64,000 bases of DNA, from positions 248,001 through 312,000 of the forward strand of contig NZ_RHHM01000003.1 in assembly GCF_003846135.1 (NCBI RefSeq), given 5' to 3'. The notes under the pieces are model-generated. The model was not told the origin of the DNA. It ran no database searches and worked only from the letters and a program-made list of their open reading frames with translations. The translations under genes and the position numbers were made by a program. Positions within the stretch are counted from its first letter, which is position 1; each line of letters starts with the position of its first letter. This DNA is from Erwinia psidii (GTDB lineage: Bacteria > Pseudomonadota > Gammaproteobacteria > Enterobacterales > Enterobacteriaceae). Shown here in pieces: positions 1 through 9,740 of the stretch.

Positions 1-11
1 TTCTGAAGAAG

Positions 12-40
12 AGTCTGAATTCACATTCAGACTTTTTTTT
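12..40 (+). terminator. Rho-independent terminator of an upstream gene
   Basis: A perfect 9-bp inverted repeat (12-20 with 25-33) around a 4-base loop is followed directly by a run of seven T residues. This is a textbook intrinsic terminator, so a plus-strand gene probably ends just left of the window. Confidence 0.85.
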
Positions 41-799
41 GCATATTGCGCGAAGCGGGGAATGGGCTGGACCATCATCTTATGTGCTGCTTTTGTGAAA
101 GGAACGAAACCTGCCAGCGAAGATCTGGAGTTGAACAGTGTCATTGCCCTAATATGACAATGAATTATCTATAAAAATCATCGCAACAGCCTTTATCTCA
201 TCACCAGAAAAACCAGCAAATAAAAATATTCAGATGGATCTATAATTATCTGAAATAATCATTCTCCGCCACAGAGTCGAAGTTGAATTTATTTATATAT
301 CGGACAGCTGCCATTATCAGAATGGCACCCGCGAATCAGCATAAAACAGTAACATTGTCGAGTGAGAGCGAAAAACCACCCCCACAGAAACATTGAGGTA
401 ATATAAAAGACAACCGATAGCCTTCAATTGATATGCTGTTTCATTTACCACATTACACCTGTTAACACATTATCATCATAATGCCGGAAAAGAAGTTAAA
501 TACAAACTCATAATCCCGATCGCTGTAATTACTTCACATTGTGTAATTTTAAAAATAACCACCACTTCGATACCATTTTTTACAATTAAAACAACAAAAT
601 GTTAATTTTTAAATTACTCAATCAATTATTAACCGTGCCTTCCACATTACATATAACTAAAATAAAAAACATCAATGAAAAAATATTACATAGACTTTAC
701 CTGAGAGAATAAATATAAAATTTTTGATTCTTCCGAATAAAAACACCCATTCACAACAATATAAACAAGCAACCTTTTTATTAATATGAGGAAATCAAT
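41..799. other. AT-rich intergenic leader
   Basis: About 760 bases without a supported gene. From roughly 120 onward it is strikingly AT-rich, with many short A/T runs, unlike the GC-balanced core genes further right. This is typical of horizontally acquired DNA and of H-NS-bound promoter regions (inference). The base just before the 800 start carries a ribosome site (AGGAAA). I could not assign a specific promoter. Confidence 0.5.
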
Positions 800-2266
800 A
801 TGTCCGGCTTGCTGATTGAAATGAACTCACTGGATGCCTGTGATGATATAGCTGAAGGAATAGCATATGCGGAAAAAGTGGTAGCCGAACAGGGAATTAG
901 CGCTAACTTTTCATTTATTGGAAGCATTATAGATTTGATCACACAATCCGTCAGTTTGGGTACCGCGGCAGCGAACTTCCCTGCCACTACAGGTGAATCA
1001 GGCAGAACTGCCTATCAGTTAACCTTCAAAAATGATTCATTAATGATCCTCGTACCAGCTTCGGTGCAAAGTCCCAGACAGGCTGCTGGTATACCCCGGG
1101 GCGCTTATTATACTCACACTATACGCCCCCTTTTTCCTGGAGAAGAGTGTCAATACCGGGTTGAAGCAAACAGATTAACTGGCGGTCTTCATACCTTCGT
1201 TTTTTTCGGCATCAGTACAGACCCGACTCTGGTATCAGAGGAAAATTTACCTGGTCTTAACGAGGTAATGTGCATTGAAATTTGTGTTCGTCTTGGCAGT
1301 CAGTCACATAACAGAACACAGATAGAATACATTCAGATTGATAACGATCGTATTTCTCCCCGCCCAACGTGGGGAGCAAGCGATATGATGTATGCCACGC
1401 ACAGAAGAAATAACCAGTCAAAAGAAGCCTCTTTCGGCATGGTTTTCTATGGCTCACAGTATTCAAACAGACATGACAATGAAGTGGTGAGTAATGTGCT
1501 GACATTTACACCTTCAGGCAAAACCGATTTGGATCGGCCTTCGCAACCAACGCCACCCGGACATAATCCTGATGAAATCACTCACCCTGACCAACCGGGT
1601 TTTCCTCCCGGCTTCACCCCCTATAATGACGTTTATTTCAATGCTCAGGTTGGAAACCCAGCAAGGATGTTCTGCCGGGAAACACTGATGGGTTATAGCA
1701 GAAATGGCCATTCTTCCCTGGCCACTTATTCAATTTTCGGTGCTATCACCGGTGTCATTTCTCTTGCTTCCGCCGCAATGAGCATTGCCGAAGCAATAAA
1801 TTCAGGGCATCCAACCCGCGATATTACGCTGACACTGAATATTCATAATGCTTCAGATTACCCAATATTTGTTGTACGCAGACAAAACAGCAACTCGCTT
1901 TTCGCGGGAGACGGATTGATCAAAAGTAAAATGAGTCTGAGTATTCCCTTCAGAATATCTCAACTTGGAAACGAAGACGGAGTACTTTTCTTACGTATGG
2001 TGTTAGGTCATGGGCGACCTAATCTTGATATCACCATCAACATCCGTGACTATGGTCATGACCGATTTGTGAAAATAAGCCGCGTCAGTTTTTATAATGC
2101 GGGCAGTTTTAACGAAAATAACATTGATAGCCATCATTCACTGGTGCACAGTAGCTTCTTCCGCAGTAATATTTTTGAAGGTGTCCGTAGTACAGTGACA
2201 AGTACCGCAATTACACATCGTTCGAAAGGCCATCTGGATCTCACCGTTACCGGTTATGAGGTGTAA
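800..2266 (+). CDS. Two-halved protein of unknown function (488 aa)
   Basis: I do not recognise the family. The ATG at 800 follows an AGGAAA ribosome site at about 788. The protein looks like two halves of similar plan. Each has a hydrophobic, small-residue-rich helix (residues ~38-60 and ~311-333, the second reading GAITGVISLASAAMSIAEA) and then a beta-rich stretch containing an aliphatic strand with an N-x-S turn (around 71-86 and 343-360). A proline-rich linker (~239-277) separates the halves. There is no cleavable signal peptide; the N-terminus is acidic and soluble. The helix-plus-beta-sandwich plan recalls small pore-forming or actinoporin-like proteins, but this is only a structural impression without motif support. 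The AT-rich flank and lack of partner genes suggest acquisition by transfer. Confidence 0.8.
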   Translation: MSGLLIEMNSLDACDDIAEGIAYAEKVVAEQGISANFSFIGSIIDLITQSVSLGTAAANFPATTGESGRTAYQLTFKNDSLMILVPASVQSPRQAAGIPRGAYYTHTIRPLFPGEECQYRVEANRLTGGLHTFVFFGISTDPTLVSEENLPGLNEVMCIEICVRLGSQSHNRTQIEYIQIDNDRISPRPTWGASDMMYATHRRNNQSKEASFGMVFYGSQYSNRHDNEVVSNVLTFTPSGKTDLDRPSQPTPPGHNPDEITHPDQPGFPPGFTPYNDVYFNAQVGNPARMFCRETLMGYSRNGHSSLATYSIFGAITGVISLASAAMSIAEAINSGHPTRDITLTLNIHNASDYPIFVVRRQNSNSLFAGDGLIKSKMSLSIPFRISQLGNEDGVLFLRMVLGHGRPNLDITINIRDYGHDRFVKISRVSFYNAGSFNENNIDSHHSLVHSSFFRSNIFEGVRSTVTSTAITHRSKGHLDLTVTGYEV

Positions 2267-2325
2267 AGGTATTCCTTTGTAAACCTGAACCCTGTTTGCA
2301 TAGCACGGTTCGTCACTTCAAATTG

Positions 2326-2367
2326 TGGTCAGGTAACATGCTATTTTTTTGCCATGTGTCCTGACCA
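2326..2367 (+). terminator. Imperfect hairpin after the 488-aa gene
   Basis: Two 15-base arms (2326-2340 and 2353-2367) pair at 13 positions around a 12-base loop that contains a run of seven T. It lies 60 bases after the stop at 2266 and probably ends that transcript, although the T-run is inside the loop rather than after the stem. Confidence 0.4.
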
Positions 2368-2881
2368 TATTGCTAATCCGAAAACCCTTTCGTCGCCTTC
2401 ATTATCCGGCGATGCCTCAGATTGGTTAGATCCGATTAATAACCCAGGCTTTTGAGGTTCTTTCATAGCCAGCGTTAACGTCTATTGTCCCTGCTTTCCG
2501 TCCACTCAGCTTTACCGCCATCCTCGCCAACGACGACTGGGGTAGCTATCGCCGGGCGGTGCCGAAAAACAGGCATCTGGCCGGTTAAATTTTTACTCAG
2601 CGCATTGTGTGACAACCTCAGGCTGAGAACCCGAATCAAAAGACTTGCCCGCAGAACCATCTGCTTTTTACGCTCTGTAAAACTTCATGCAAAGATTGTT
2701 GGGACCTTTACCGACAACACATGCTCCATTGATTGGATGCCTTATCTGCTTCGTTCTCAGGGTCGCCTGATAGGGGGGTCAGTCCAGGGCGAACGTACTC
2801 TCCGTGCCAACAGCGACAAAGTAACAGGAAAAACGCCGGGGAGACATCCTGTCGGTGCCTGAGTCAAATGAAGGTAAACAG
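2368..2881. other. Intergenic region without a supported gene
   Basis: About 500 bases. A plus-strand reading of 125 codons (2485-2862) is open, but it has no ribosome site, unlikely residue composition and no recognisable motif. I see no RNA gene. Confidence 0.4.
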
Positions 2882-2913
2882 GGAAGAAGAAACCCGGACT
2901 TGCATCCGGGCTT
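2882..2913 (-). terminator. phoH terminator
   Basis: On the minus strand a 6-bp GC-rich stem (CCCGGA/TCCGGG) with a 6-base loop is followed by TTTCTTCTT. It lies 25 bases beyond the phoH stop. Confidence 0.7.
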
Positions 2914-2937
2914 TGAAAGATGAACTGACAACGGGCC

Positions 2938-3726
2938 TTAACCGTAGGCCATCAGGGTACGCTGACACAGCTGAGAGCGCACGCAGTCCTCTTTGGCGAA
3001 ACGTACCACGCCGACCATCTCGTCCTCTTTGAATCGTGCCAGCGCATCGCTGAGGCCGGACTGGACATGGGACGGAAGATCGCACTGGGTAATATCCCCA
3101 TTGACGATAACCGTGACATTTTCCCCAAGGCGAGTCAGGAACATCTTCATTTGTGCCGCCGTAACGTTTTGCGCCTCGTCAAGGATCACAACGGCATTTT
3201 CGAAGGTACGTCCACGCATATAGGCAAAAGGTGCAATTTCCACCTTAGCGATTTCGGGACGCAAACAATACTGCATAAAGGACGAACCAAGACGTTTAAC
3301 CAGAACGTCATACACCGGCCGGAAATAGGGTGCGAACTTCTCGGAAATATCCCCAGGCAGGAAACCCAGGTCCTCATCCGCCTGCAATACCGGCCGCGTC
3401 ACGATAATCCTGTCGACATCCTTATTAATCAGGGCCGCTGCCGCTTTTGCGGCGCTAATCCAGGTTTTACCGCAGCCTGCTTCACCGGTGGCGAAAATCA
3501 GCTGCTTGTTTTCTATGGCGTTAAGATAGTGAGCCTGCGCTTCATTACGGGCTTCAATGGGTGAATGGTCACGACTGTCGCGTGCCATACCAATGGCATC
3601 CAACCCACCCATTTGCACCAGCGAGGTGACCGATTCTTCTTCACGCTGACGGTGACTGCGTGAATCGCTACGAAGCACACGTTTTGCTTCACGACGCGCT
3701 TTGATCACTGCTTTCTGTCTTCCCAT
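2938..3726 (-). CDS. phoH: PhoH family ATPase
   Basis: 262 aa, a soluble cytoplasmic P-loop ATPase of the PhoH family, linked in enterics to phosphate starvation and RNA metabolism, though its exact activity is not settled. A basic N-terminal stretch (1-60) precedes the ATPase core. Walker A lies at ~78-86 (GEAGCGKT) and Walker B at ~177-182 (VVILDEAQ), with the family RPVLQADEDLGFLPGD block between. The ATG at 3726 follows an AAGGTG ribosome site. In E. coli phoH also lies next to efeB, so the neighbourhood supports the call. A stretch of ~640 bases separates it from efeB. A Pho box is expected upstream from known biology, but I could not confirm one by eye. Confidence 0.95.
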   Translation of the reverse strand: MGRQKAVIKARREAKRVLRSDSRSHRQREEESVTSLVQMGGLDAIGMARDSRDHSPIEARNEAQAHYLNAIENKQLIFATGEAGCGKTWISAAKAAAALINKDVDRIIVTRPVLQADEDLGFLPGDISEKFAPYFRPVYDVLVKRLGSSFMQYCLRPEIAKVEIAPFAYMRGRTFENAVVILDEAQNVTAAQMKMFLTRLGENVTVIVNGDITQCDLPSHVQSGLSDALARFKEDEMVGVVRFAKEDCVRSQLCQRTLMAYG

Positions 3727-4361
3727 AGTGGCACCTTACAGTTGGTTTCATTTCCCGCGTCGTTGCTGTCGACGCGATTACGTGAACGCTTTAGAGGTTT
3801 TGGTGGCTCCCTTGTAAGCCTGGAATAGCCGTTGAGAATGATAAACCAGCGACAAACAGGCCGTCGGCATATCGGATGACATCGGATTTGGTGAGTTGTT
3901 AAACAGAAGAATAAAGAACGGCGTCAGGACAATGAGGCCTTCGCCAGGAGATGCGGTGGTTATTTTCTGATGCTGCCGTGTAATACAGGACTTTATCATT
4001 CGCGCTCTCCGTGATGAACACTGGAACACTGCCCAAACTCGCTGTTAATAAAGTGCAACAGATCTAAACCAAAATGCAACTTTAATTTTTACATGTTAGC
4101 AGCATTCGAGATTAATTAACGCTCATAGCAAGAGTGGTAATTTAAAATACCCATACAAATCAGTTGAATATGACAATAAATTCGCCAGAGAATGGTAATA
4201 AAAATTTGTAAATTAAAAGTTAAAAATGCCGGAGGTTTTATTACTGGCACGACCGGTGACAGATTCTGCCGCTGGATTTAAATTTTACCGGACAGGCAAA
4301 GACACTTTTCAGGGTATTGCATTATCTCTGTGGGTCACTTCAGAGAGTGGCGAATATTTAG
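3727..4361. other. phoH upstream region
   Basis: About 630 bases between the phoH start and the efeB terminator, AT-rich from 4060 to 4220. It should carry the phoH promoter. An 83-codon minus-strand reading (3778-4029) lacks a convincing ribosome site or motif, so I do not call it. Confidence 0.4.
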
Positions 4362-4403
4362 CCATAAAAAACAGCCCTCCATGCCGTACTGGCAGGAAGG
4401 CTG
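4362..4403 (-). terminator. efeUOB operon terminator
   Basis: On the minus strand a 13-bp stem with one G-U pair (arms around 4391-4403 and 4372-4384) is followed by six T. It starts 7 bases after the efeB stop and ends the efe operon. Confidence 0.85.
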
Positions 4404-4409
4404 AAATAC

Positions 4410-5696
4410 CTATGCCTCAAGCAGGGTTTGCCCAAGATAATGTTTCTCGTCAGCGACACCCGGTAAAACAAAAAAGTAACCGCCGCCAACTGGCTTGATA
4501 TATTCCTCAAGCGCTTCGCCATTGAGTCTTTTCTGTACGCTAAGAAACCCTTTCTCAAGATCGTGCTGATAACAGACAAACAGCAATCCCATTTCCAGCT
4601 GGCCGGCATGAGACACACCCAGAGAATAACTGTAGCCACGGCGCAGCATCAGACTGCTTTGTGTCTCAGGCGTGCGTGGATTGGCCAGACGAATGTGCGC
4701 ATCCAGCGGGATAGTGTTGCCCTCAGGATCGCGGCTGTAATCCGGCACATCGTGTTCATTGTGCATCCCCAGCGGCGCACCGCTCTGCTTGGCCCGACCA
4801 AAGATGGTCTGCTGCTCCTGAAGCGGCGTGCGATCCCAGAACTCGACATGAAACTGAATCATACGGACGGCCTGATAGCTGCCATTTTGCGCCCAGGCCG
4901 GTTCGCCCTGCTCCGCCGATACCCAAAGGATCGAGTCCATCAGCGTCTGATTGCTGGTGTCGGGATTGGCGGTGCCATCTTTAAAACCGAGCAGATTTAC
5001 CGGTGTCTCTTTTCCCTTGCTGCGTGCCGCGTGGTCAGAGATAAACCCTTCCCGCCGCCAGCGCACACTGAGCAGATCGGGCGTGTGCTTGATAATGTCG
5101 CGTAGTGCGTGGATCACCGTATCATTGGTGTTGGCACAAATTTGCAACAGTATATCGCCGTGGCACAGGCTGCTGTCCAGCGCATCATTGGGAAAGCGGC
5201 TCATCGGCTGTAACTTCAGCGGTTTGTGTGCCTGTAAACCAAAGCGCGCATCAAACAGTGAATCGCCCACCGAGACCGTAACCGTCAGGTTATCAGGATA
5301 AATAACCTCCCCCAGTATCCCGGAGTCCATCGGAGGCAGCCGGGGATTATCAACCTGCGGTGCTTTGCCGCCTGTGGTCAGAAAGGCAATGCGGTTGTCA
5401 AGCAAGCGGAACAGGCGTTCCAGCTCGGCTTTATCCGTGGCCAGAACGTCAAAAGCCACCAGCATCATTGACGCCTGTTGCGGCGTGATAATACCCGCCT
5501 GATGCAGACCATAATAAGGTTGAGCTTCCTGTCGGGCGTTGGGAGACAGTGCACCCGGCGAGAAAGAAGTCTTATCCGCACCGGCCTGAACCGGGCATCC
5601 ACCGCCGAGGGCAAAGGCACCACCCAGGATGCCCATGCCCTTCAGTAAACGACGGCGTTCAGGCAACGCCGCGTCGTCAGAAGAATTTCTTGCCAT
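4410..5696 (-). CDS. efeB: EfeB, Tat-exported DyP-type haem peroxidase
   Basis: 428 aa; the periplasmic haem peroxidase of the EfeUOB iron importer. The N-terminus carries a twin-arginine signal (ERRRLLKG followed by a Gly/Ala-rich hydrophobic stretch, residues ~13-40), so it is exported folded. The DyP signature GxxDG is present as [10 protein letters not shown] near residue 237, and a conserved histidine sits in HIRLANPR near 335, the expected haem ligand region. Length matches E. coli EfeB (about 423). It starts 6 bases after the efeO stop and is therefore translated with it. From known biology EfeB oxidises Fe(II) or takes iron from haem; which of these applies cannot be seen here. Confidence 0.96.
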   Translation of the reverse strand: MARNSSDDAALPERRRLLKGMGILGGAFALGGGCPVQAGADKTSFSPGALSPNARQEAQPYYGLHQAGIITPQQASMMLVAFDVLATDKAELERLFRLLDNRIAFLTTGGKAPQVDNPRLPPMDSGILGEVIYPDNLTVTVSVGDSLFDARFGLQAHKPLKLQPMSRFPNDALDSSLCHGDILLQICANTNDTVIHALRDIIKHTPDLLSVRWRREGFISDHAARSKGKETPVNLLGFKDGTANPDTSNQTLMDSILWVSAEQGEPAWAQNGSYQAVRMIQFHVEFWDRTPLQEQQTIFGRAKQSGAPLGMHNEHDVPDYSRDPEGNTIPLDAHIRLANPRTPETQSSLMLRRGYSYSLGVSHAGQLEMGLLFVCYQHDLEKGFLSVQKRLNGEALEEYIKPVGGGYFFVLPGVADEKHYLGQTLLEA

Positions 5697-5702
5697 AACC
5701 CG

Positions 5703-6830
5703 TTAATCCAGTCCCAGCGTGCCGCGCAGTTTTGATAAATCTTCTGCAAGGGTAGTGATCGGCCCTTTCAGCGCGGTACGATCCGCGTCGCTCAGCTTAT
5801 CGTAAGACTCAAACCCAGCTTTGTTACGATATTTTGCAAGAATGGCGTCAACTTTTTTGAAGTTGGCATCGACTTTAGCCAACAGTGCCGCATCGGCTTT
5901 CTTCAGCATTGGCCGTAGCAGATCGACGATTTTCTTCGCGCCATCAACATTCGCCTGGAAGTCAGAAAGATCGCTGCGACTGTAGCGGTCTTCTTCACCG
6001 GAAATTTTGCTGGAGGCAACTTCTTCTATCAGCGCGGCGGCACCACCGACCACTTTGCCCGGCGGGAAAGCCAGCTCACTGACACGTTTCTGTAGCTCAA
6101 GGGTGTCGCTGTTCAGCCTGTCAGCGTAGTCGTTCATCCCTTTCGTGCTGCTGTCGCCAAACAACGCTTTTTCCAGCCGGTGCCAGCCGGTGAACTTCGG
6201 ATCGGCGGCTTTTTTCTCGTAATCATCTTCACGGGCATCGATGCTGCTGTCGAGGTCAGAGAACAACTCGGCAATTGGCTCAATACGCTCATAATGACGG
6301 CGCGTTGGAGCATAGAGCGCTTTGGCTTTATCGAGGTCGCCCGCTTTCACCGCATCGGTAAAGGCTTTGGTCCCGCTGACGAGATCGGCCACCTCTTTGG
6401 TAACATAGGCTTTGTATTCAGCGATCGGCCCCGCCAGTTGCATCACATCCTGTTTACCCGTGGACGGTGCGGCGTTGCCGCTTTTCACGGTAAGCTTACC
6501 TTTTGGGTTACTCAACAGGCCACAGGTCATCTCATATTCACCCGCCTCCAGATTGGCGGTCAGCTTCTGGGTGAAGCCAGGAGCGATATTTTCACGCTCT
6601 TCCACCACCATCACCCCTTTCAGGATCTCCCACTCCAGGGCTTTCTGACTGTTGTTCTGGATAATGAACTGGGTTTTTCCGGCACTGACGCTCACCGCCA
6701 TCGGTTCGCACTGTTGGTCAGTGACGGTGATCTTCACCTGTGGAATATCTGCCGCCATTGCCGCTGAGGAACCGGCGAGCAGGGTAAGAAGTGCAACAGT
6801 CAGTGCAGACTGACGAAAACGAAGATTCAT
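5703..6830 (-). CDS. efeO: EfeO, periplasmic cupredoxin / M75 iron-binding protein
   Basis: 375 aa from the ATG at 6830. A longer in-frame start at 6869 exists, but 6830 begins directly with a normal Sec signal peptide (MNLRFRQS, then a hydrophobic core ending AMAA) and has an AGG ribosome site. After the signal comes a cupredoxin-like beta domain (~25-120), then an imelysin-like M75 helical domain (~135-375) containing the HxxE metal motif in [10 protein letters not shown]. It is the periplasmic partner of the permease EfeU and the peroxidase EfeB. A 35-base gap separates it from efeU, so the three genes form one operon under the Fur site upstream of efeU. Confidence 0.96.
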   Translation of the reverse strand: MNLRFRQSALTVALLTLLAGSSAAMAADIPQVKITVTDQQCEPMAVSVSAGKTQFIIQNNSQKALEWEILKGVMVVEERENIAPGFTQKLTANLEAGEYEMTCGLLSNPKGKLTVKSGNAAPSTGKQDVMQLAGPIAEYKAYVTKEVADLVSGTKAFTDAVKAGDLDKAKALYAPTRRHYERIEPIAELFSDLDSSIDAREDDYEKKAADPKFTGWHRLEKALFGDSSTKGMNDYADRLNSDTLELQKRVSELAFPPGKVVGGAAALIEEVASSKISGEEDRYSRSDLSDFQANVDGAKKIVDLLRPMLKKADAALLAKVDANFKKVDAILAKYRNKAGFESYDKLSDADRTALKGPITTLAEDLSKLRGTLGLD

Positions 6831-6865
6831 AGTAAATACCTGTGAGAAGTTCATCGTGGAAAGTG

Positions 6866-7699
6866 TCAACGCGAGGTGCGTATCACTGCCGCCTGAGGAC
6901 GCGCTGGCATAAAAAACAGCAGCAGCGCCGGAACTAAATAGATTAACCAGACCGCCACTTCACTGACGCTGGGCGCTTCCTGATAGCCAAAAATGCCTTC
7001 CAGCAGCGTGCCAGGCAGCGTAGCGGTTGAGAGTGAATGACTTAAATCAAAGGCCACCGCCTGAAAATGATTCCACAGTCCGGCCTCGTGGAAAGCCCGG
7101 ATAGCCCCTGCCGCCAGGCCGGCTGCGACAAACAGAATAAACAGGCTGGTCCAGCGGAAAAACAGTGCCAGATTGAGCCGGACGCCTCCCCAGTAAATTA
7201 ATCCCCCGAGAGTAATGGCGGTGGCAAGGCCCAGTAGCGCCCCCAGCGGCGGAGCAATGCCCACATCCTGCTGAAACGCCGCCAACAGGAAAAATACCGA
7301 TTCAAGACCTTCCCTTACTACGGCGAGAAACACCATCATCACCAGCGCCCAACCGCTACCGTTGCCTTTCTGCAAGGCATTATCAACCGCGCCTTCCAGC
7401 TGTGCCTTCACGTTGCGTGAAACCTTACGCATCCAGAAAACCATCCAGGTCAGAATACCGACGGCAACTACTGCGACCAGCCCTTCAAACAGTTCCTGCT
7501 GCTTTTGGGGAAATTCGCCGGTGGTTTCATTAATAAACCAACCCAGACCAAGACAGATCGCGACCGCAGCAAACACCCCAATCCACATGGCAGCGAACCA
7601 CTCGCCGCGCCCGGTGCGCTTCAGATATCCGGCAATCAGGCTGACAATCAGCGCTGCTTCCAGCCCTTCACGTAACATGATGAGAAACGGGACAAACAT
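6866..7699 (-). CDS. efeU: EfeU, ferrous/ferric iron permease
   Basis: 277 aa from the ATG at 7699, chosen over an upstream in-frame start at 7801 because a GAGGG ribosome site precedes it and the protein then begins with the family's [15 protein letters not shown]. Inner-membrane permease related to yeast Ftr1. The two REXXE iron-binding motifs are visible, REGLE at residues 10-14 and again near 130 ([11 protein letters not shown]). About seven hydrophobic helices follow. The reading frame is intact, unlike the frameshifted copy known in E. coli K-12. First gene of efeUOB; a strong Fur-box match lies 62 bases upstream. Confidence 0.96.
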   Translation of the reverse strand: MFVPFLIMLREGLEAALIVSLIAGYLKRTGRGEWFAAMWIGVFAAVAICLGLGWFINETTGEFPQKQQELFEGLVAVVAVGILTWMVFWMRKVSRNVKAQLEGAVDNALQKGNGSGWALVMMVFLAVVREGLESVFFLLAAFQQDVGIAPPLGALLGLATAITLGGLIYWGGVRLNLALFFRWTSLFILFVAAGLAAGAIRAFHEAGLWNHFQAVAFDLSHSLSTATLPGTLLEGIFGYQEAPSVSEVAVWLIYLVPALLLFFMPARPQAAVIRTSR

Positions 7700-7760
7700 G
7701 CCAACACCCTCAAGTGTTAAGAAAATTTCAGACAGAGTAAAGAAAGGTAAATCAAAACGA

Positions 7761-7779
7761 TACCGATTATCATTATCGG
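7761..7779 (-). promoter_or_regulatory. Fur box upstream of efeU
   Basis: The 19-mer at this site matches the consensus GATAATGATAATCATTATC at 16 of 19 positions (mismatches at 5, 6 and 10). It lies 62 bases before the efeU ATG, the usual place for iron repression of the efe operon. Confidence 0.85.
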
Positions 7780-7828
7780 ACACAAAAAAACAAGCCTTCA
7801 CGGTTATTTTCTTGTGCTAAAGAGAGGC

Positions 7829-7857
7829 AAAAAAACAGGCCGCCGTAGGCGACCTGC
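7829..7857 (-). terminator. putP terminator
   Basis: On the minus strand arms of about 9 bp (CAGG..CGCC / GGCG..CCTG) with a 3-base loop are followed by seven T. It lies 6 bases after the putP stop and insulates putP from the efeU promoter. Confidence 0.88.
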
Positions 7858-7862
7858 AAGGA

Positions 7863-9347
7863 TTAATGTGCTCTGAATTCGGCGTCCGCTGCTGCAAAAC
7901 GCTGCTGCATCGCGGCAGAAGGCTCACGACCCAGCAGGCTGACCAGCACGATGGCCAGGCTCGCAAACAGGAAACCGGGGATGATTTCGTAGAGACCCAG
8001 CCAGGCATACTGCTTCCATACCAGCACGGTAACGGCCCCGATAATCATTCCGCTCAACGCGGCATTACCTGTCATGCGTTTCCAAAGCAGGGAGAACAGC
8101 ACTACCGGTCCGAAAGCCGCGCCAAAACCAGCCCAGGCGTAGCTCACCAGTCCTAACACGCGATTATCCGGGTTACAAGCCAGCAGGATAGCCACCAGCG
8201 CCACCAGCAGCACCATACCCCGCCCCACCCACACCAGCTCACGCTGGCTGGCGTGTTTGCGCAGATAGTTTTTATAGAGATCTTCTGTCAACGCTGAGGA
8301 ACACACCAGCAGCTGGCAACTGAGCGTGGACATCACCGCCGCAAGAATCGCGGAAAGCAGCACCCCCGCAATCCACGGATTAAACAGCAAGCGTGCCAGC
8401 TCAATAAAGATGCGTTCACCATTCTGTGACACACCGGCCGCCCGATCGGGATGGTTCTGAAAATACGCGATACCAAAGAAGCCGACGGCCACCGCGCCCC
8501 CCAAACAGAGGATCATCCACGTCATGCCGATACGGCGGGCAGAACGGATGGAACGGTGAGAGTCGGCAGCCATAAAACGTGCCAGGATATGCGGCTGGCC
8601 AAAATAGCCCAATCCCCAGCCCAGCAGGGAAATGACCGCAATAAAATTCATCCCCTTGAGCATGTTGAGATTTTCCATGCTTTTCGCGGCAACGACCGCC
8701 AGCGAGTCGCCCACGCCGCCTACGGCAATTATCACCATCACTGGCGTCAGGATCAGGGCGAAAATCATCAGGCTGGCCTGCACGGTGTCCGTCCAGCTGA
8801 TCGCCAGAAAACCACCGACAAAGGTATAGATAATGGTGGCGGCGGCACCGGCCCACAGCGCGGTCTGATAACTCATGCCAAAGGTGCTTTCAAACAGACG
8901 CGCCCCGGCAACAATGCCAGAGGCACAGTAAATGGTGAAGAACACCAGAATAACCAGTGCAGAAATGACCCTCAGCAGCTTACTGCGATCCTCGAACCGG
9001 CTGGAGAAATAATCCGGCAGCGTCAGGGCATTATTATGGTGTTCGGTCTGTACACGCAGGCGACCGGCAACCATTTTCCAGTTGAGCCAGGCGCCGATAA
9101 TCAGGCCAATGGCAATCCAGCTTTCTGAAATCCCGGAAAGAAAAACGGCACCGGGCAGCCCCATCAGTAGCCAGCCGCTCATATCCGATGCTCCGGCTGA
9201 CAACGCCGTGACCAGACTCCCCAAACTTCGCCCACCAAGAATATAGTCATCAAAGTTCTTTGTTGACCGCCAGGCAATAAACCCTATCAGCAACATGCCA
9301 AAGATATACACGCAAAAAGTCACCACCATGGGTGTGCTTGCTGTCAT
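7863..9347 (-). CDS. putP: PutP, sodium/proline symporter
   Basis: 494 aa, very close to the length of E. coli PutP (502). Inner-membrane transporter of the solute:sodium symporter (SSS) family, taking up L-proline with Na+. About 13 hydrophobic segments can be traced from residue 6 onward. Family blocks are present, such as DDYILGGRSLG, LSAGASDMSGWLLMG near 45-65 and the FGQPHILARFMA block near 255. The ATG at 9347 has a GGAGAA ribosome site 6 bases upstream. It is divergent from putA, whose product both represses the pair and degrades the imported proline. It ends with its own terminator. Confidence 0.97.
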   Translation of the reverse strand: MTASTPMVVTFCVYIFGMLLIGFIAWRSTKNFDDYILGGRSLGSLVTALSAGASDMSGWLLMGLPGAVFLSGISESWIAIGLIIGAWLNWKMVAGRLRVQTEHHNNALTLPDYFSSRFEDRSKLLRVISALVILVFFTIYCASGIVAGARLFESTFGMSYQTALWAGAAATIIYTFVGGFLAISWTDTVQASLMIFALILTPVMVIIAVGGVGDSLAVVAAKSMENLNMLKGMNFIAVISLLGWGLGYFGQPHILARFMAADSHRSIRSARRIGMTWMILCLGGAVAVGFFGIAYFQNHPDRAAGVSQNGERIFIELARLLFNPWIAGVLLSAILAAVMSTLSCQLLVCSSALTEDLYKNYLRKHASQRELVWVGRGMVLLVALVAILLACNPDNRVLGLVSYAWAGFGAAFGPVVLFSLLWKRMTGNAALSGMIIGAVTVLVWKQYAWLGLYEIIPGFLFASLAIVLVSLLGREPSAAMQQRFAAADAEFRAH

Positions 9348-9521
9348 TCAGGTTCTCCATTTTTTTCATTGTTAATACGCCCGGCGTGTGCCAGTACAAT
9401 TCTGCTGATCGTACACCTTTGATCGGACGAGATGCCCTGTCTTAAATACGCCCTGAGGATAAAACATTTAACACAAACCAAACAATAATTTCACTAACGT
9501 TTTTTAGTTTATCGCCAATAA

Positions 9522-9691
9522 GTTGCACCCGCTCACAGATGGCGACCTTACTTATAAAAATACATAAAAAACATTATTTTAAGAAAAAATTGTGACAACG
9601 TTTTTTTTCAGGGAACAGGCATTCCATTTTTCTCAGTAAATTAAAAATTATGCTTCAGGCATCACATTTCACAAGGTTGCACAAAGTTGCA
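9522..9691. promoter_or_regulatory. putP-putA control region with three GTTGCA operators
   Basis: The 393-base divergent spacer (9348-9740) is AT-rich. It contains the hexamer GTTGCA, the known recognition sequence of the PutA ribbon-helix-helix domain, at 9522-9527, 9676-9681 and 9686-9691. The last two are spaced exactly 10 bases apart (one helical turn), about 50 bases before the putA start. PutA would bind here to shut off both genes when proline is absent. Confidence 0.75.
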
Positions 9692-9740
9692 ACATACCTG
9701 ATATTGTTTTTATTATCGTCACGCATCAGGAGTTTCAGAT

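Noticed and set aside
2485-2862. 125-codon plus-strand open frame between the unknown gene and phoH
   Set aside because: No ribosome site, odd Arg/Ser/Cys-rich composition, no motif, and overlapping frames of similar quality on both strands.
3778-4029. 83-codon minus-strand open frame upstream of phoH
   Set aside because: No clear ribosome site, no domain, and it occupies the expected phoH promoter region.
8451-9128. 225-codon plus-strand frame opposite putP
   Set aside because: A shadow of the putP coding strand; putP is clearly the real gene.
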